From contig URCY01000001.1 of NCBI GenBank assembly GCA_900546415.1, positions 36,410 to 100,409 on the forward strand: a DNA stretch of 64,000 nt. Reading direction: 5' to 3'. A program made the translations under genes and the position numbers. Below, one piece after another: positions 57,769 to 64,000 of this stretch; position 1 is the stretch's first letter; each line of letters starts with the position of its first letter. The notes beneath the pieces are model-generated. The model searched no databases and was not told the DNA's origin. It saw only the letters and a list, made by a program, of their open reading frames with translations. Origin of the DNA: an uncultured Eubacteriales bacterium. GTDB taxonomy: Bacteria; Bacillota; Clostridia; Oscillospirales; Oscillospiraceae.

Positions 57769-58305
57769 ATGGAGTATGGCTTTATTCACGACATGCTGGA
57801 TGTAAAATTACTGGTTCTCTATATTATGGCGCGGGTGAATTACCCGGTCGATCTGCAAAAAATTTATGAGCTGGCTTATCAGGACGATACGCTGAGCTAT
57901 TTTGATCTGGCGCAGGCCGTGCCGGACATGGTCGAGAGCGGCCATCTGGAGGAGACGGAGGGCAAGCGCTACCTCATCACGGAGAAGGGGCGCGAGGCCT
58001 GCGCCGTGACGGAGGACGCCGTGGCCTTCCCCGTGATGCAGCGGGCGCAGGCGGCGATCGATCGCTTTAACCGCGAGATGCGCCGCAGCAGCTTTGTGAA
58101 AACCGAGCTGATCCGCCGTGACGCCGGGGACTTCACCGTCCGCATGACGTTTAACGACGAGGTCAGCGAGCTGCTCAAGCTCGAGCTGATGGCGCCCACG
58201 CAGAAGCAGGCGCACCGCTTGGCCACGGCGTTTTCCGAAAAGGCAGAGGTCATCTATAAGGTCATTATGGATCAGCTTCTTGCAAAACCGAAAGACAAGA
58301 CTTGA
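57769..58305 (+). CDS. DUF4364 family protein (winged-helix type)
   Basis: 178 residues from the ATG at 57769. GFIHDMLDVKLLVLYIMARV and YFDLAQAVPDMVESGHLEET fit the DUF4364 family, which has an N-terminal winged helix like PadR/MarR regulators and occurs widely in Clostridia. Function unknown. It is divergent from dpaA. A possible TATAAT-type element precedes it near 57709. Confidence 0.85.
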   Translation: MEYGFIHDMLDVKLLVLYIMARVNYPVDLQKIYELAYQDDTLSYFDLAQAVPDMVESGHLEETEGKRYLITEKGREACAVTEDAVAFPVMQRAQAAIDRFNREMRRSSFVKTELIRRDAGDFTVRMTFNDEVSELLKLELMAPTQKQAHRLATAFSEKAEVIYKVIMDQLLAKPKDKT

Positions 58306-58329
58306 AATTTCGGAATTTTGTGGTATAAT
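58302..58329 (+). promoter_or_regulatory. Promoter of hpf
   Basis: TTGAAA, 16-nt spacer, TATAAT, overlapping the end of the DUF4364 gene. Confidence 0.8.
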
Positions 58330-58396
58330 ATAACCAGCAAGAGAAAGATCCGACGCAAGCGCTCTTGCTTCCCACAACACGAAAGGAGCGACTACC

Positions 58397-58933
58397 ATGA
58401 AATTCCAGTTTACCGAAAAGAAAGTCAGCCTGCCCGAGAACGTCCATGCTTATGCCGAGAAAAAGGTCATGAAGCTGGAGCGCTTCTTTAAGGACGATGC
58501 CGATGCTCTTGTCGCCTTTTCCGTAGAAAAGGGTCGTAATCAGGTCGAGATTACGGTCCACGCCGCGAACACCTATTTCCGCGCAAGCGAGGCCACGAGC
58601 GATATGTTCGCCTCGATCGACGCCGCCGTTGCCACGATCGAGCGGCAGATCCGCAAGAACAAGACCCGTCTGGCTCGCCGTCTGCGTCAGGACGCCTTTG
58701 TGCGCTCCGCAGAGGTCACCTCCTTTGCTCCGGAGGAAGAGGAGACCACCTTTGAGATCGTCCGCTTCAAGGAATTCCCAATGAAGCCGATGACCCGCGA
58801 GGAGGCCATTCTTCAGATGAACCTGCTTGAGCACACCTTCTTCGCTTTCAAGGACGAGGAAAACAACGGCGCATTCGCGGTCGTCTACAAGAGAAACGAC
58901 GGCGGCTACGGCCTGATTGAAAATATTGACTGA
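58397..58933 (+). CDS. hpf: Ribosome hibernation promoting factor, long form
   Basis: 178 residues. N-terminal RaiA/YfiA-like domain (about 1-100; KFQFTEKKVSLPENVHAYAE, KLERFFKDDADALVAF) that blocks the decoding centre, and C-terminal dimerisation domain (EIVRFKEFPMKPMTREEAIL, GYGLIENID) that joins two 70S ribosomes into 100S. GAAAGGAG precedes the ATG. Confidence 0.96.
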   Translation: MKFQFTEKKVSLPENVHAYAEKKVMKLERFFKDDADALVAFSVEKGRNQVEITVHAANTYFRASEATSDMFASIDAAVATIERQIRKNKTRLARRLRQDAFVRSAEVTSFAPEEEETTFEIVRFKEFPMKPMTREEAILQMNLLEHTFFAFKDEENNGAFAVVYKRNDGGYGLIENID

Positions 58934-58971
58934 GCCGCGCTGCAACAAGCTGCAACAAAATAAGATACTCG

Positions 58972-59004
58972 AAGCGCCCTGCCAAACGGCAGGGCGCTTT
59001 CATT
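58972..59004 (+). terminator. Terminator of hpf
   Basis: AGCGCCCTGCC/GGCAGGGCGCT with a 4-nt loop, then TTCATTT. Confidence 0.88.
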
Positions 59005-59028
59005 TATTGTCGTCAATGTATCGGGCTT

Positions 59029-59193
59029 CATACTAGAATCTGTTAAAAAGCTTGAAGAGCTTTTTATAGCGCCAACGGCGCGTCAGATTCTGCATGAGAC
59101 GGCGCAGCGTGCATGCGCACGATGCGAGTGTGCGTAGCACACGGGATTCTTGATTCAATATTTTAATTATTTTAATCAAGAATCAGTATCAGA
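59029..59193 (-). repeat. Palindromic repeat, copy B (related to 23748-23802)
   Basis: The right part GATTCTTGATT...AATCAAGAATCAGTATCAGAGG is the reverse complement of copy A with a 9-10 bp AT duplication in the loop. The left end (ATACTAGAATCTGTTAAAA) is an imperfect inverted match to the right end. Inside are small hairpins (AAAAAGC...GCTTTTT, GCGCCAACGGCGC, GTGTGCGTAGCACAC). The boundaries are approximate. Confidence 0.6.
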
Positions 59194-59196
59194 GGG

Positions 59197-59394
59197 TCCC
59201 TGAGAATCGAAGGAGCAAAAGAGAATCGAGCCACGGAAGCGGCTTCCTATGATATATATTCCGAGTACGATGTTGGAAGTGGACCGTGTTTATCTCATTG
59301 TTGGGAAACCATGCGCTATGTTTTGGTGGCTTATCCGGATGGGTCTGGATTTTTCCTCTATCTATATGACACAGAAGGAGGTTCGTATTCTTGA
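59197..59394 (+). pseudogene. C-terminal gene fragment truncated at the repeat
   Basis: About 65 codons ending DGSGFFLYLYDTEGGSYS at a TGA at 59392, with normal amino-acid composition but no start; the frame runs back into the repeat and a stop at 59173. The end overlaps the next start (TTGA) as in an operon. It appears to have lost its 5' part at the repeat boundary. Family not recognised. Confidence 0.6.
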
Positions 59395-59792
59395 AAAGAC
59401 AGTATATTCCTGAAAACCCTTGTGTTCTTTCTTTTTCAAGAGAGAAGTGGATATCTTTTAATATCAAGCAGCCGGATCTAAAAACCGGCCGGATGATCGA
59501 GATCAAGCATCCGATCTTATTTCGTATCGTGTCTATCTACTTTTTTCCTGCCATACAGTTTCTTTGGGCGGCAGCAAGCATTGCGTTTGATTGGGTGGAG
59601 TGGAAGCATTGGGATCTGATCAGCACGCTCCTTGGACTGGCTATTCTTGCGGGCGCGTTTGCTTATTTCATAAGAGGCGGCGATCTGTTCCGCTGGGTGG
59701 TCGCGCCGACGTCGGATGACGGCGCGTGTTTCGATGAAACTACGGACATATCGCAGTGCGAAAATCAGCCCATTGGCCGAAGGGATGCTTGA
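59391..59792 (+). CDS. Small membrane protein, unknown function
   Basis: 133 residues from a TTG with AGGAGG 10 nt upstream. Two hydrophobic segments at about 48-68 and 80-98 with Trp-rich surroundings (FLWAAASIAFDWVEWKHWD). The acidic C-terminus has CFDETTDISQCENQ. No family recognised. Composition is more AT-rich than the core of the window. Confidence 0.65.
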   Translation: MKRQYIPENPCVLSFSREKWISFNIKQPDLKTGRMIEIKHPILFRIVSIYFFPAIQFLWAAASIAFDWVEWKHWDLISTLLGLAILAGAFAYFIRGGDLFRWVVAPTSDDGACFDETTDISQCENQPIGRRDA

Positions 59793-59960
59793 ATGCAGCG
59801 CGGCAGCATGGTGTTATGTTGGCAATATTTGGAAATATTTGCCGAACTGAGCACGATTAGATTTTGCGCGAAACGAGACTTCCCGATCGCGCCGGGTGCG
59901 GAGGCGGCTGGGGCACTGTTCGGCGAAGTAGAATCGACCTCCGGCAGGAAGGAACTTTTG

Positions 59961-60389
59961 ATGAAAAAGATGCTTCGCGCGTTGCCGTCGATCCTCGCGG
60001 CGCTCACCGTGGTTTTGAGCAATATGCTGTTTTCTCTGTTTACAAGCAATATTTTTGACTATATGGCGCTTACGCGTCCGATGTTGATGGCGTGCTTGGG
60101 GATCACGATCGGCGCTGCCGTGTTGGCGTTGATCGCGATCCTGCTCGGCCGTCTCGTCGCGCCGACCTGCTCGGCGGCGTATGGTCTCGCGTTTTGGCTG
60201 ATGGAAGTGATTCGTAATTGGCGCTATGACCGGACGCTGTTGGATACCCACTTTATCGACTACACTATTTTCAAGTTGCTGCGGGTGCTTGCGGTCTTGG
60301 GCGTGATCCTATGGGCGGCGGTCTGCGTCATGGCGCTCGTCTGCATCCTGAGACGCCGCTGCAAAAAATCGCGCCCGGAAGGTGCTTGA
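59961..60389 (+). CDS. Small four-helix membrane protein, unknown function
   Basis: 142 residues from the ATG at 59961 with AAGGAA upstream; the frame is open back to 59793, but that part looks non-coding. Helices at about 8-28, 38-62, 66-84 and 110-132, and a basic end (RRRCKKSRPEGA). No family recognised. Confidence 0.65.
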   Translation: MKKMLRALPSILAALTVVLSNMLFSLFTSNIFDYMALTRPMLMACLGITIGAAVLALIAILLGRLVAPTCSAAYGLAFWLMEVIRNWRYDRTLLDTHFIDYTIFKLLRVLAVLGVILWAAVCVMALVCILRRRCKKSRPEGA

Positions 60390-60505
60390 GGAAATTGTGC
60401 AGAACGCGAAACCGGATTTGCAAGTATGAATAGGTGTTATTTCGACAATCAGAAGGCATACAATCCACCGATTCTTAATGAAAATGAGGTCACGGCGATG
60501 AAAAA

Positions 60506-61075
60506 ATGACATTTCTTTTCTTACTACTACTTTGCGGCATTTTATTCGGCTGCAAGCTTCCAGAGGTTGAGACAAAGGAAAATCCGCTGGAAAGTGTGCT
60601 TTCGGAGCGCATCACGGTGGACTATGACAGCCCAGAGCAGCTGATCGAGCAGATGTTCTCTGCAATTCAGACAGGGGACGTTGATGCGTTCCGCGCGCTG
60701 TTCGCGGTCGATGTGCAGAATGCCGCCCCTGAGCTGGATGAGCAGATCCGGGGGGCCTTTGATTTCTTCGACGGGGCGCTGCGCTCTTACGAGAAGAAAG
60801 CCGGCCCCAACACATTCAGCAGCTTCGACCACGGGACGCAGAAGCGCTACTTTGAGGTGTCGTACATTTTTCAGACTGCAACCGGTCAGAAATATTGCGT
60901 TGCGGTGCAGGCCTATACGGTCTATGACACACATAAGGATGGAATCGGAATGACATCATGTTATCTTGCGAGGATTGAGGACACAAATTATCCGGTCGCG
61001 TTTTGGGGCGACGATCTTGACACGCCGGGACTGCACCTGATTACAGAACCGATGCCAAGTGAAGACGTCGATTAA
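60506..61075 (+). CDS. DUF5104-like lipoprotein with a frameshifted start
   Basis: 189 residues as read from the ATG at 60506. Lipobox CGILFGC. The mature part (SPEQLIEQMFSAIQTGDVDA, LFAVDVQNAAPELDEQI) resembles small NTF2-like/DUF5104 lipoproteins. The ATG with proper spacing from GAGGT is at 60498, where ATG AAA AAA TGA stops at once; one more A would give MKKMTFLF in frame. Expression is thus uncertain or switchable. Confidence 0.75.
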   Translation: MTFLFLLLLCGILFGCKLPEVETKENPLESVLSERITVDYDSPEQLIEQMFSAIQTGDVDAFRALFAVDVQNAAPELDEQIRGAFDFFDGALRSYEKKAGPNTFSSFDHGTQKRYFEVSYIFQTATGQKYCVAVQAYTVYDTHKDGIGMTSCYLARIEDTNYPVAFWGDDLDTPGLHLITEPMPSEDVD

Positions 61076-61115
61076 AGAGAGCGCTACGTATGTATTCCGC
61101 TAGGAGGGGCTGAAC

Positions 61116-62060
61116 ATGAAAAAAAGCATTGCTTGCCTGTTGACGATCGTCTGGCTGCTGCTGGCAGTCGGATGCAAATTGCCGACAAGGATTTCCGGGG
61201 AAGAATCGACCTTGAACTCCGCAGAAAAATCGGCCTCGGATTCCCCGGAAAATGCCACAGTTTCTGCTCTTTTGGAAGCAATCGCGGCGCGTGACAGCGA
61301 GGCGATCACCGCGCTGTTCGCAGAAAACGCCCGAGAGGAAGCTTCGGACTTCCATGACGATGTTGAAGAACTGCTGAATTATATGCACGAGAAAAACTTC
61401 CAAGTGGAAGAAATTACTGTGCCAAGTAGCGGGCAATCAATAAGATACGGTAAGGTCATTCAACAGAAAGAAACCGTGCGTTGCGAGATCACGTCCGAGG
61501 GGGATGCCTATCGACTTGCAATGCGCAACATAACCAAAGACATAGAAGAACCTAAAAACGTGGGAATTTGGTCGCTATCTATTATTCGGACGGTTGATGA
61601 TCCCCGGCCAGAGCATCCCTATAACGGTGACTGCACATACCGACCGGGGATTTATGTCGGAGCTGTTTTGAACCCGGTGGTAGACGGCGATGAAGAGAAG
61701 GCCGGGGAGCTGTCTCTGGAAACCGTGACTGATCTGCTGACGGTAGTCGAGAAGGATGATCGGGCTGCGGCGCTGGCGCTGTTTTCTGCTCAATCGCAGG
61801 CTGATTTTGAAGAAACATGGAGTACGCTTAGGGCTTGCTTCGCCAATGGTTATGAGCATTTGTTCGTTGATAAGAACGAAGGCGTTATGACTGGACGTAA
61901 TGACGACGGACAGTGGCGCGAGCGCGGATGGCTCTCGCTCCTTGTAACGACCGAACAGAAGAAGTATCGGCTCGATATTGAACAGGTTTACTACAACTCG
62001 ACAAATGAGGATGACGTCGGGTTGCGTTCTGTGACGGTCACAGAATGCGAAAACTCATAG
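61116..62060 (+). CDS. DUF5104-like lipoprotein, double domain
   Basis: 314 residues from an ATG with TAGGAGG upstream. Lipobox LLAVGC at about residue 20, followed by KLPTR like its neighbour (CKLPEV). Two related halves: VSALLEAIAARDSEAITALF (from about 50) and [20 protein letters not shown] (from about 208), both the LLxxIxxxDxxAlxxLF pattern, so it is a tandem of the fold seen once at 60506. Function unknown. Confidence 0.8.
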   Translation: MKKSIACLLTIVWLLLAVGCKLPTRISGEESTLNSAEKSASDSPENATVSALLEAIAARDSEAITALFAENAREEASDFHDDVEELLNYMHEKNFQVEEITVPSSGQSIRYGKVIQQKETVRCEITSEGDAYRLAMRNITKDIEEPKNVGIWSLSIIRTVDDPRPEHPYNGDCTYRPGIYVGAVLNPVVDGDEEKAGELSLETVTDLLTVVEKDDRAAALALFSAQSQADFEETWSTLRACFANGYEHLFVDKNEGVMTGRNDDGQWRERGWLSLLVTTEQKKYRLDIEQVYYNSTNEDDVGLRSVTVTECENS

Positions 62061-62080
62061 CCAAGCAAAGAATAGCACGA

Positions 62081-62345
62081 ATTTCCCAGATTACTAATCC
62101 TAATTTCATTAACGAAGTGTTAAAACGGTATGGATTCCATAGATTTCTACATCTGATTCCATTACTATCGCATTGGGACAGTACAGATTTCCCAGATTGC
62201 TAATCCTAATTTCATTATGGACAAAGCAGAAAAGTGTGGATTTCATAGATTATTACTTCTAATTTCGTTGCATTTGGATTAGACAAATCTGAATTTCCCA
62301 ATTGTTGTCCCTAATTTCATTGTTCCCGCGCCGGGTGTGGAGGTG
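62081..62345 (+). repeat. Array of five 53-bp tandem repeats
   Basis: Units start at 62081, 62134, 62187, 62240 and 62293, each exactly 53 bp apart. Each has a conserved first part of about 30 bp (ATTTCCCAGATTACTAATCC, then TAATTTCATTA) and a variable second part of about 22 bp. Units alternate ATTTCCCAGATT and ATTYCATAGATT, so the true period may be 106 bp. The length is not a multiple of three and all frames contain stops. Confidence 0.85.
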
Positions 62346-62399
62346 AGGCAGTGCGGCGGATCGCGGCATTTCCGCCGCACCCCCTCCGCACCCGGTTTT
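62331..62399 (+). terminator. Large GC-rich hairpin followed by TTTT
   Basis: CCGGGTGTGGAGG (62331-62343) pairs with CCTCCGCACCCGG (62383-62395) with one G-U. Inside, GTGCGGCGG pairs with CCGCCGCAC. TTTT follows. It stands out in AT-rich sequence and ends the 53-bp array. It probably acts as a terminator. Confidence 0.6.
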
Positions 62400-62432
62400 C
62401 CCACAAAAAACAGATCAGAAAGGAGAAATCCA

Positions 62433-62768
62433 TTGACCATGAAAAAGGTGGTTCTCGTCCTGCTCGGCATATCCATTGTTTGCAACCTTGTGTTCGCGGG
62501 TATTGCAATTACGAATTATGTAGCACCCAATGATTACATTGATACGGCGGAAAAAGCCTGTGTGCTTGGTAAGGCATATCTCGAACTCAATTTCCCCGAT
62601 TTTGATGTTTATAATTCCCGGTATAAGTATGGTGCTGTTTATTATCCTGACGAGAAGTGCTGGTGCGTGGGTGCTTATGATAAAATCGAAAAATTTTCAA
62701 GCGATTTGCCATGCGTCACACTAAGCAAAGATGGTGCATTCATAAATGCGGCCTTACAGCCGGATTGA
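62433..62768 (+). CDS. Small exported or membrane-anchored protein, unknown function
   Basis: 111 residues from a TTG at 62433, 7 nt after AAAGGAG; the ATG at 62439 is two codons on and equally possible. A signal anchor (KKVVLVLLGISIVCNLVFAG) is followed by about 80 residues with YIDTAEKACVLGKAYLELNF and DEKCWCVGAYDK. This resembles the NTF2/YrpB-like small secreted proteins of Clostridia, but no family is claimed. Confidence 0.65.
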   Translation: MTMKKVVLVLLGISIVCNLVFAGIAITNYVAPNDYIDTAEKACVLGKAYLELNFPDFDVYNSRYKYGAVYYPDEKCWCVGAYDKIEKFSSDLPCVTLSKDGAFINAALQPD

Positions 62769-62838
62769 CTAAATTTGGCAGCTGGTGATAGAATTTTCTA
62801 GCGCCTTGTAGCAGTACTATAATGTCAGGCTAGTGAGG

Positions 62839-62944
62839 ATTTCCCAGATTACGACTCGTAATTTCGTTACAGACATGTTAGATTGGTCTGGATTTCATGG
62901 TATAACAAGTCTGGAGCAGGTGCAGGCTTGTACGTTAATGAAAG
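62839..62944 (+). repeat. Two further 53-bp repeat units
   Basis: ATTTCCC at 62839 and ATTTCAT at 62892 are again 53 bp apart and in the same alternating order as the main array 500 bp upstream. Confidence 0.7.
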
Positions 62945-63071
62945 TGTTGTAACTAGCGATGTGTGGTATGCAATGTGGGCAGAAAATGGCACGGCATATT
63001 ATAGCCCAGATGTTTATTACGATGATGAAACAATTTATTTTGCTGTAAAAAATGGGTGGGATAAATCATGA
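62883..63071 (+). pseudogene. Gene fragment overlapping the repeat units
   Basis: An open frame of about 60 codons with protein-like sequence (YVNESVVTSDVWYAMWAENG, then YYDDETIYFAVKNGW) ends in ATGA shared with the next start. It has no credible start or ribosome binding site, and its 5' part coincides with a 53-bp unit. It is best read as the 3' end of a lost gene. Confidence 0.5.
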
Positions 63072-63778
63072 AATACTTTCGAATATTGGTATGTGCTTTT
63101 GTGGCGCTTGTAGCTTTAAGCTTAACTGCCTGTCAGAAAGGAGCAGAAATGAACTTGCCTGTTGATTCGGGTAATGTCGTGACCGGTGATTCCGAGCCGC
63201 TATCCAACATTCTTACGAAGGAATATTCCGTGCAGGAATTGCGGGATTTTTTCGGCGAGGTATCCTTGAATGAAAGCAGTGTCTTCGGCACAGAACCTGA
63301 TCATCTGGCCTTGACTATGGCAGATGTCAACGAAAAATACCCCATTGAGTGCCTTCGAGAAAACGGGTATTCCGTTTATAAGGTCAAAGAGGGTGGATAT
63401 TTTTATGTATTCTGGGTCAATACTTTTGATCCGCTTTCTGAGCAAGGGATAAAGGCAGGAAATGACTCGGCAGTACCGTACTTCACCGCATACTTATCTT
63501 CCCTAAAAAGCGCAAGTGACTTTGATGCCATAAAGGAAGGCGTCAGCACGGCGGCCGATGTGGCGAAAATAGACCCGGCCTTTGAGCTGGAATTCATTTT
63601 GTCAAACGAAACCGTATCCTACAGCCTTCTGGGCAATGGTTCCATCATGGAGGTATGCTACCGCTATGATGGAAACCTCAATTCTCGGAATGATTTGATC
63701 GTAAAAAGTATACAAATTGTAAGCAAGGACGATTGTGCGTCAAGATTGGCCGCAATTCTTGAAATGGATCTTCCGTAA
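63068..63778 (+). CDS. Lipoprotein of unknown function
   Basis: 236 residues from the ATG at 63068, overlapping the preceding stop. Lipobox LSLTAC at about residue 22. Mature part acidic, with SVQELRDFFGEVSLNES, YFYVFWVNTFDPLSEQ and an ordered end. No family recognised. Together with 60506, 61116 and 62433 it makes an accessory group of exported proteins. Confidence 0.75.
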   Translation: MKYFRILVCAFVALVALSLTACQKGAEMNLPVDSGNVVTGDSEPLSNILTKEYSVQELRDFFGEVSLNESSVFGTEPDHLALTMADVNEKYPIECLRENGYSVYKVKEGGYFYVFWVNTFDPLSEQGIKAGNDSAVPYFTAYLSSLKSASDFDAIKEGVSTAADVAKIDPAFELEFILSNETVSYSLLGNGSIMEVCYRYDGNLNSRNDLIVKSIQIVSKDDCASRLAAILEMDLP

Positions 63779-63891
63779 ATCCGAACCCAAACCCCTTACT
63801 TCAGACCACGACTGTTATATTTCGCCTGAAATGAGTCAGCGGCATTGCCGAAGAACATTTGATGAGCCGTTGGATCAAAAAATGAATCAAG

Positions 63892-64000
63892 GGAACCTCT
63901 GAAAAAATCAGCTGCGGCGCTCAGCGGGTCTTTTGCCCCAACTTATGGTTTGAAAATCTTGAAATACGTAAAGGATTCCTGCGATTTCCAAACCTCAATT
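63892..64000 (+). mobile_element. Palindromic MITE-like repeat, copy 6, cut by the window end
   Basis: Begins GGAACCTCTGAAAAAATCAG and continues with the shared interior to base 64000. Left flank CAAG; the right flank is outside. It lies 113 bp after the last lipoprotein. Confidence 0.92.

Noticed and set aside
62081..62944. CRISPR array
   Set aside because: Although conserved parts of about 30 bp alternate with variable parts of about 22 bp, the conserved parts differ between units, alternate in two versions and no cas gene is present. It is better described as a degenerate 53-bp tandem repeat.

Overview
The window is about 60% GC for most of its length and reads as the chromosome of a spore-forming gut Clostridium of the Oscillospirales/Oscillospiraceae kind. 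This is inferred from the paired glgC/glgD subunits, the SpoVF dipicolinate synthase genes (dpaA-dpaB), a DUF4364 gene, a long-form HPF, strong AGGAGG ribosome binding sites, TTG starts and SLH-anchored surface proteins. No species is claimed.

Layout. 1-7953: glycogen operon (glgC, cut by the window edge, then glgD, glgA, glgP and a GH13 enzyme). 8155-16929: a small membrane protein and a complete oligopeptide ABC transporter. 17144-18502: an LCP cell-wall ligase (minus strand). 18665-23661: ssnA, a membrane protein and ygfK behind a structured leader with its own terminator, a purine/selenium-type module. 23684-26014: a scarred segment with repeats, a sugar-permease remnant and a VOC-PfkB fusion kinase. 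26268-34149: housekeeping genes (trmL, pgk, tpiA, CBS protein, RluD-type synthase, pta, rpmG-secE-nusG-rplK-rplA). 34201-35853: an ECF sigma/anti-sigma operon bracketed by two copies of one terminator. 35924-41175: tfoX-like gene, uvrB, two related lipoproteins, an XRE regulator with 15-residue repeats, and tspO. 41292-43454: argD-argF (minus). 43711-49239: an 1842-residue surface protein (minus). 49522-57567: MntR-type regulator, then minus-strand HtrA-like pseudoprotease with its two-component system, rhomboid-like protein, glycosyltransferase and dpaA-dpaB. 57769-58933: DUF4364 protein and hpf. 59000-64000: a more AT-rich accessory tail with small membrane proteins, lipoproteins, gene fragments and tandem repeats.

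The most notable structure is a 159-160 bp mobile-element-like repeat present six times (25856, 30374, 40565, 54781, 56041, 63892). Each complete copy is an imperfect palindrome from end to end. Four copies are flanked by exact 4-bp direct repeats (CTAG, TTAG, TTTA, CTTA). Removing one copy with one 4-bp repeat from tspO restores a normal TspO C-terminus, so this is a real non-autonomous insertion family. Several copies sit exactly on or just after stop codons, before the terminator of the interrupted transcription unit. No transposase is present in the window.

Other points worth a second look are the ssnA leader RNA, the VOC-PfkB fusion, an OppC-like permease with a very large external loop, a catalytically dead HtrA-like protein in a sensor-kinase operon, the Cys-ladder XRE regulator, and an array of 53-bp repeats in the AT-rich tail.
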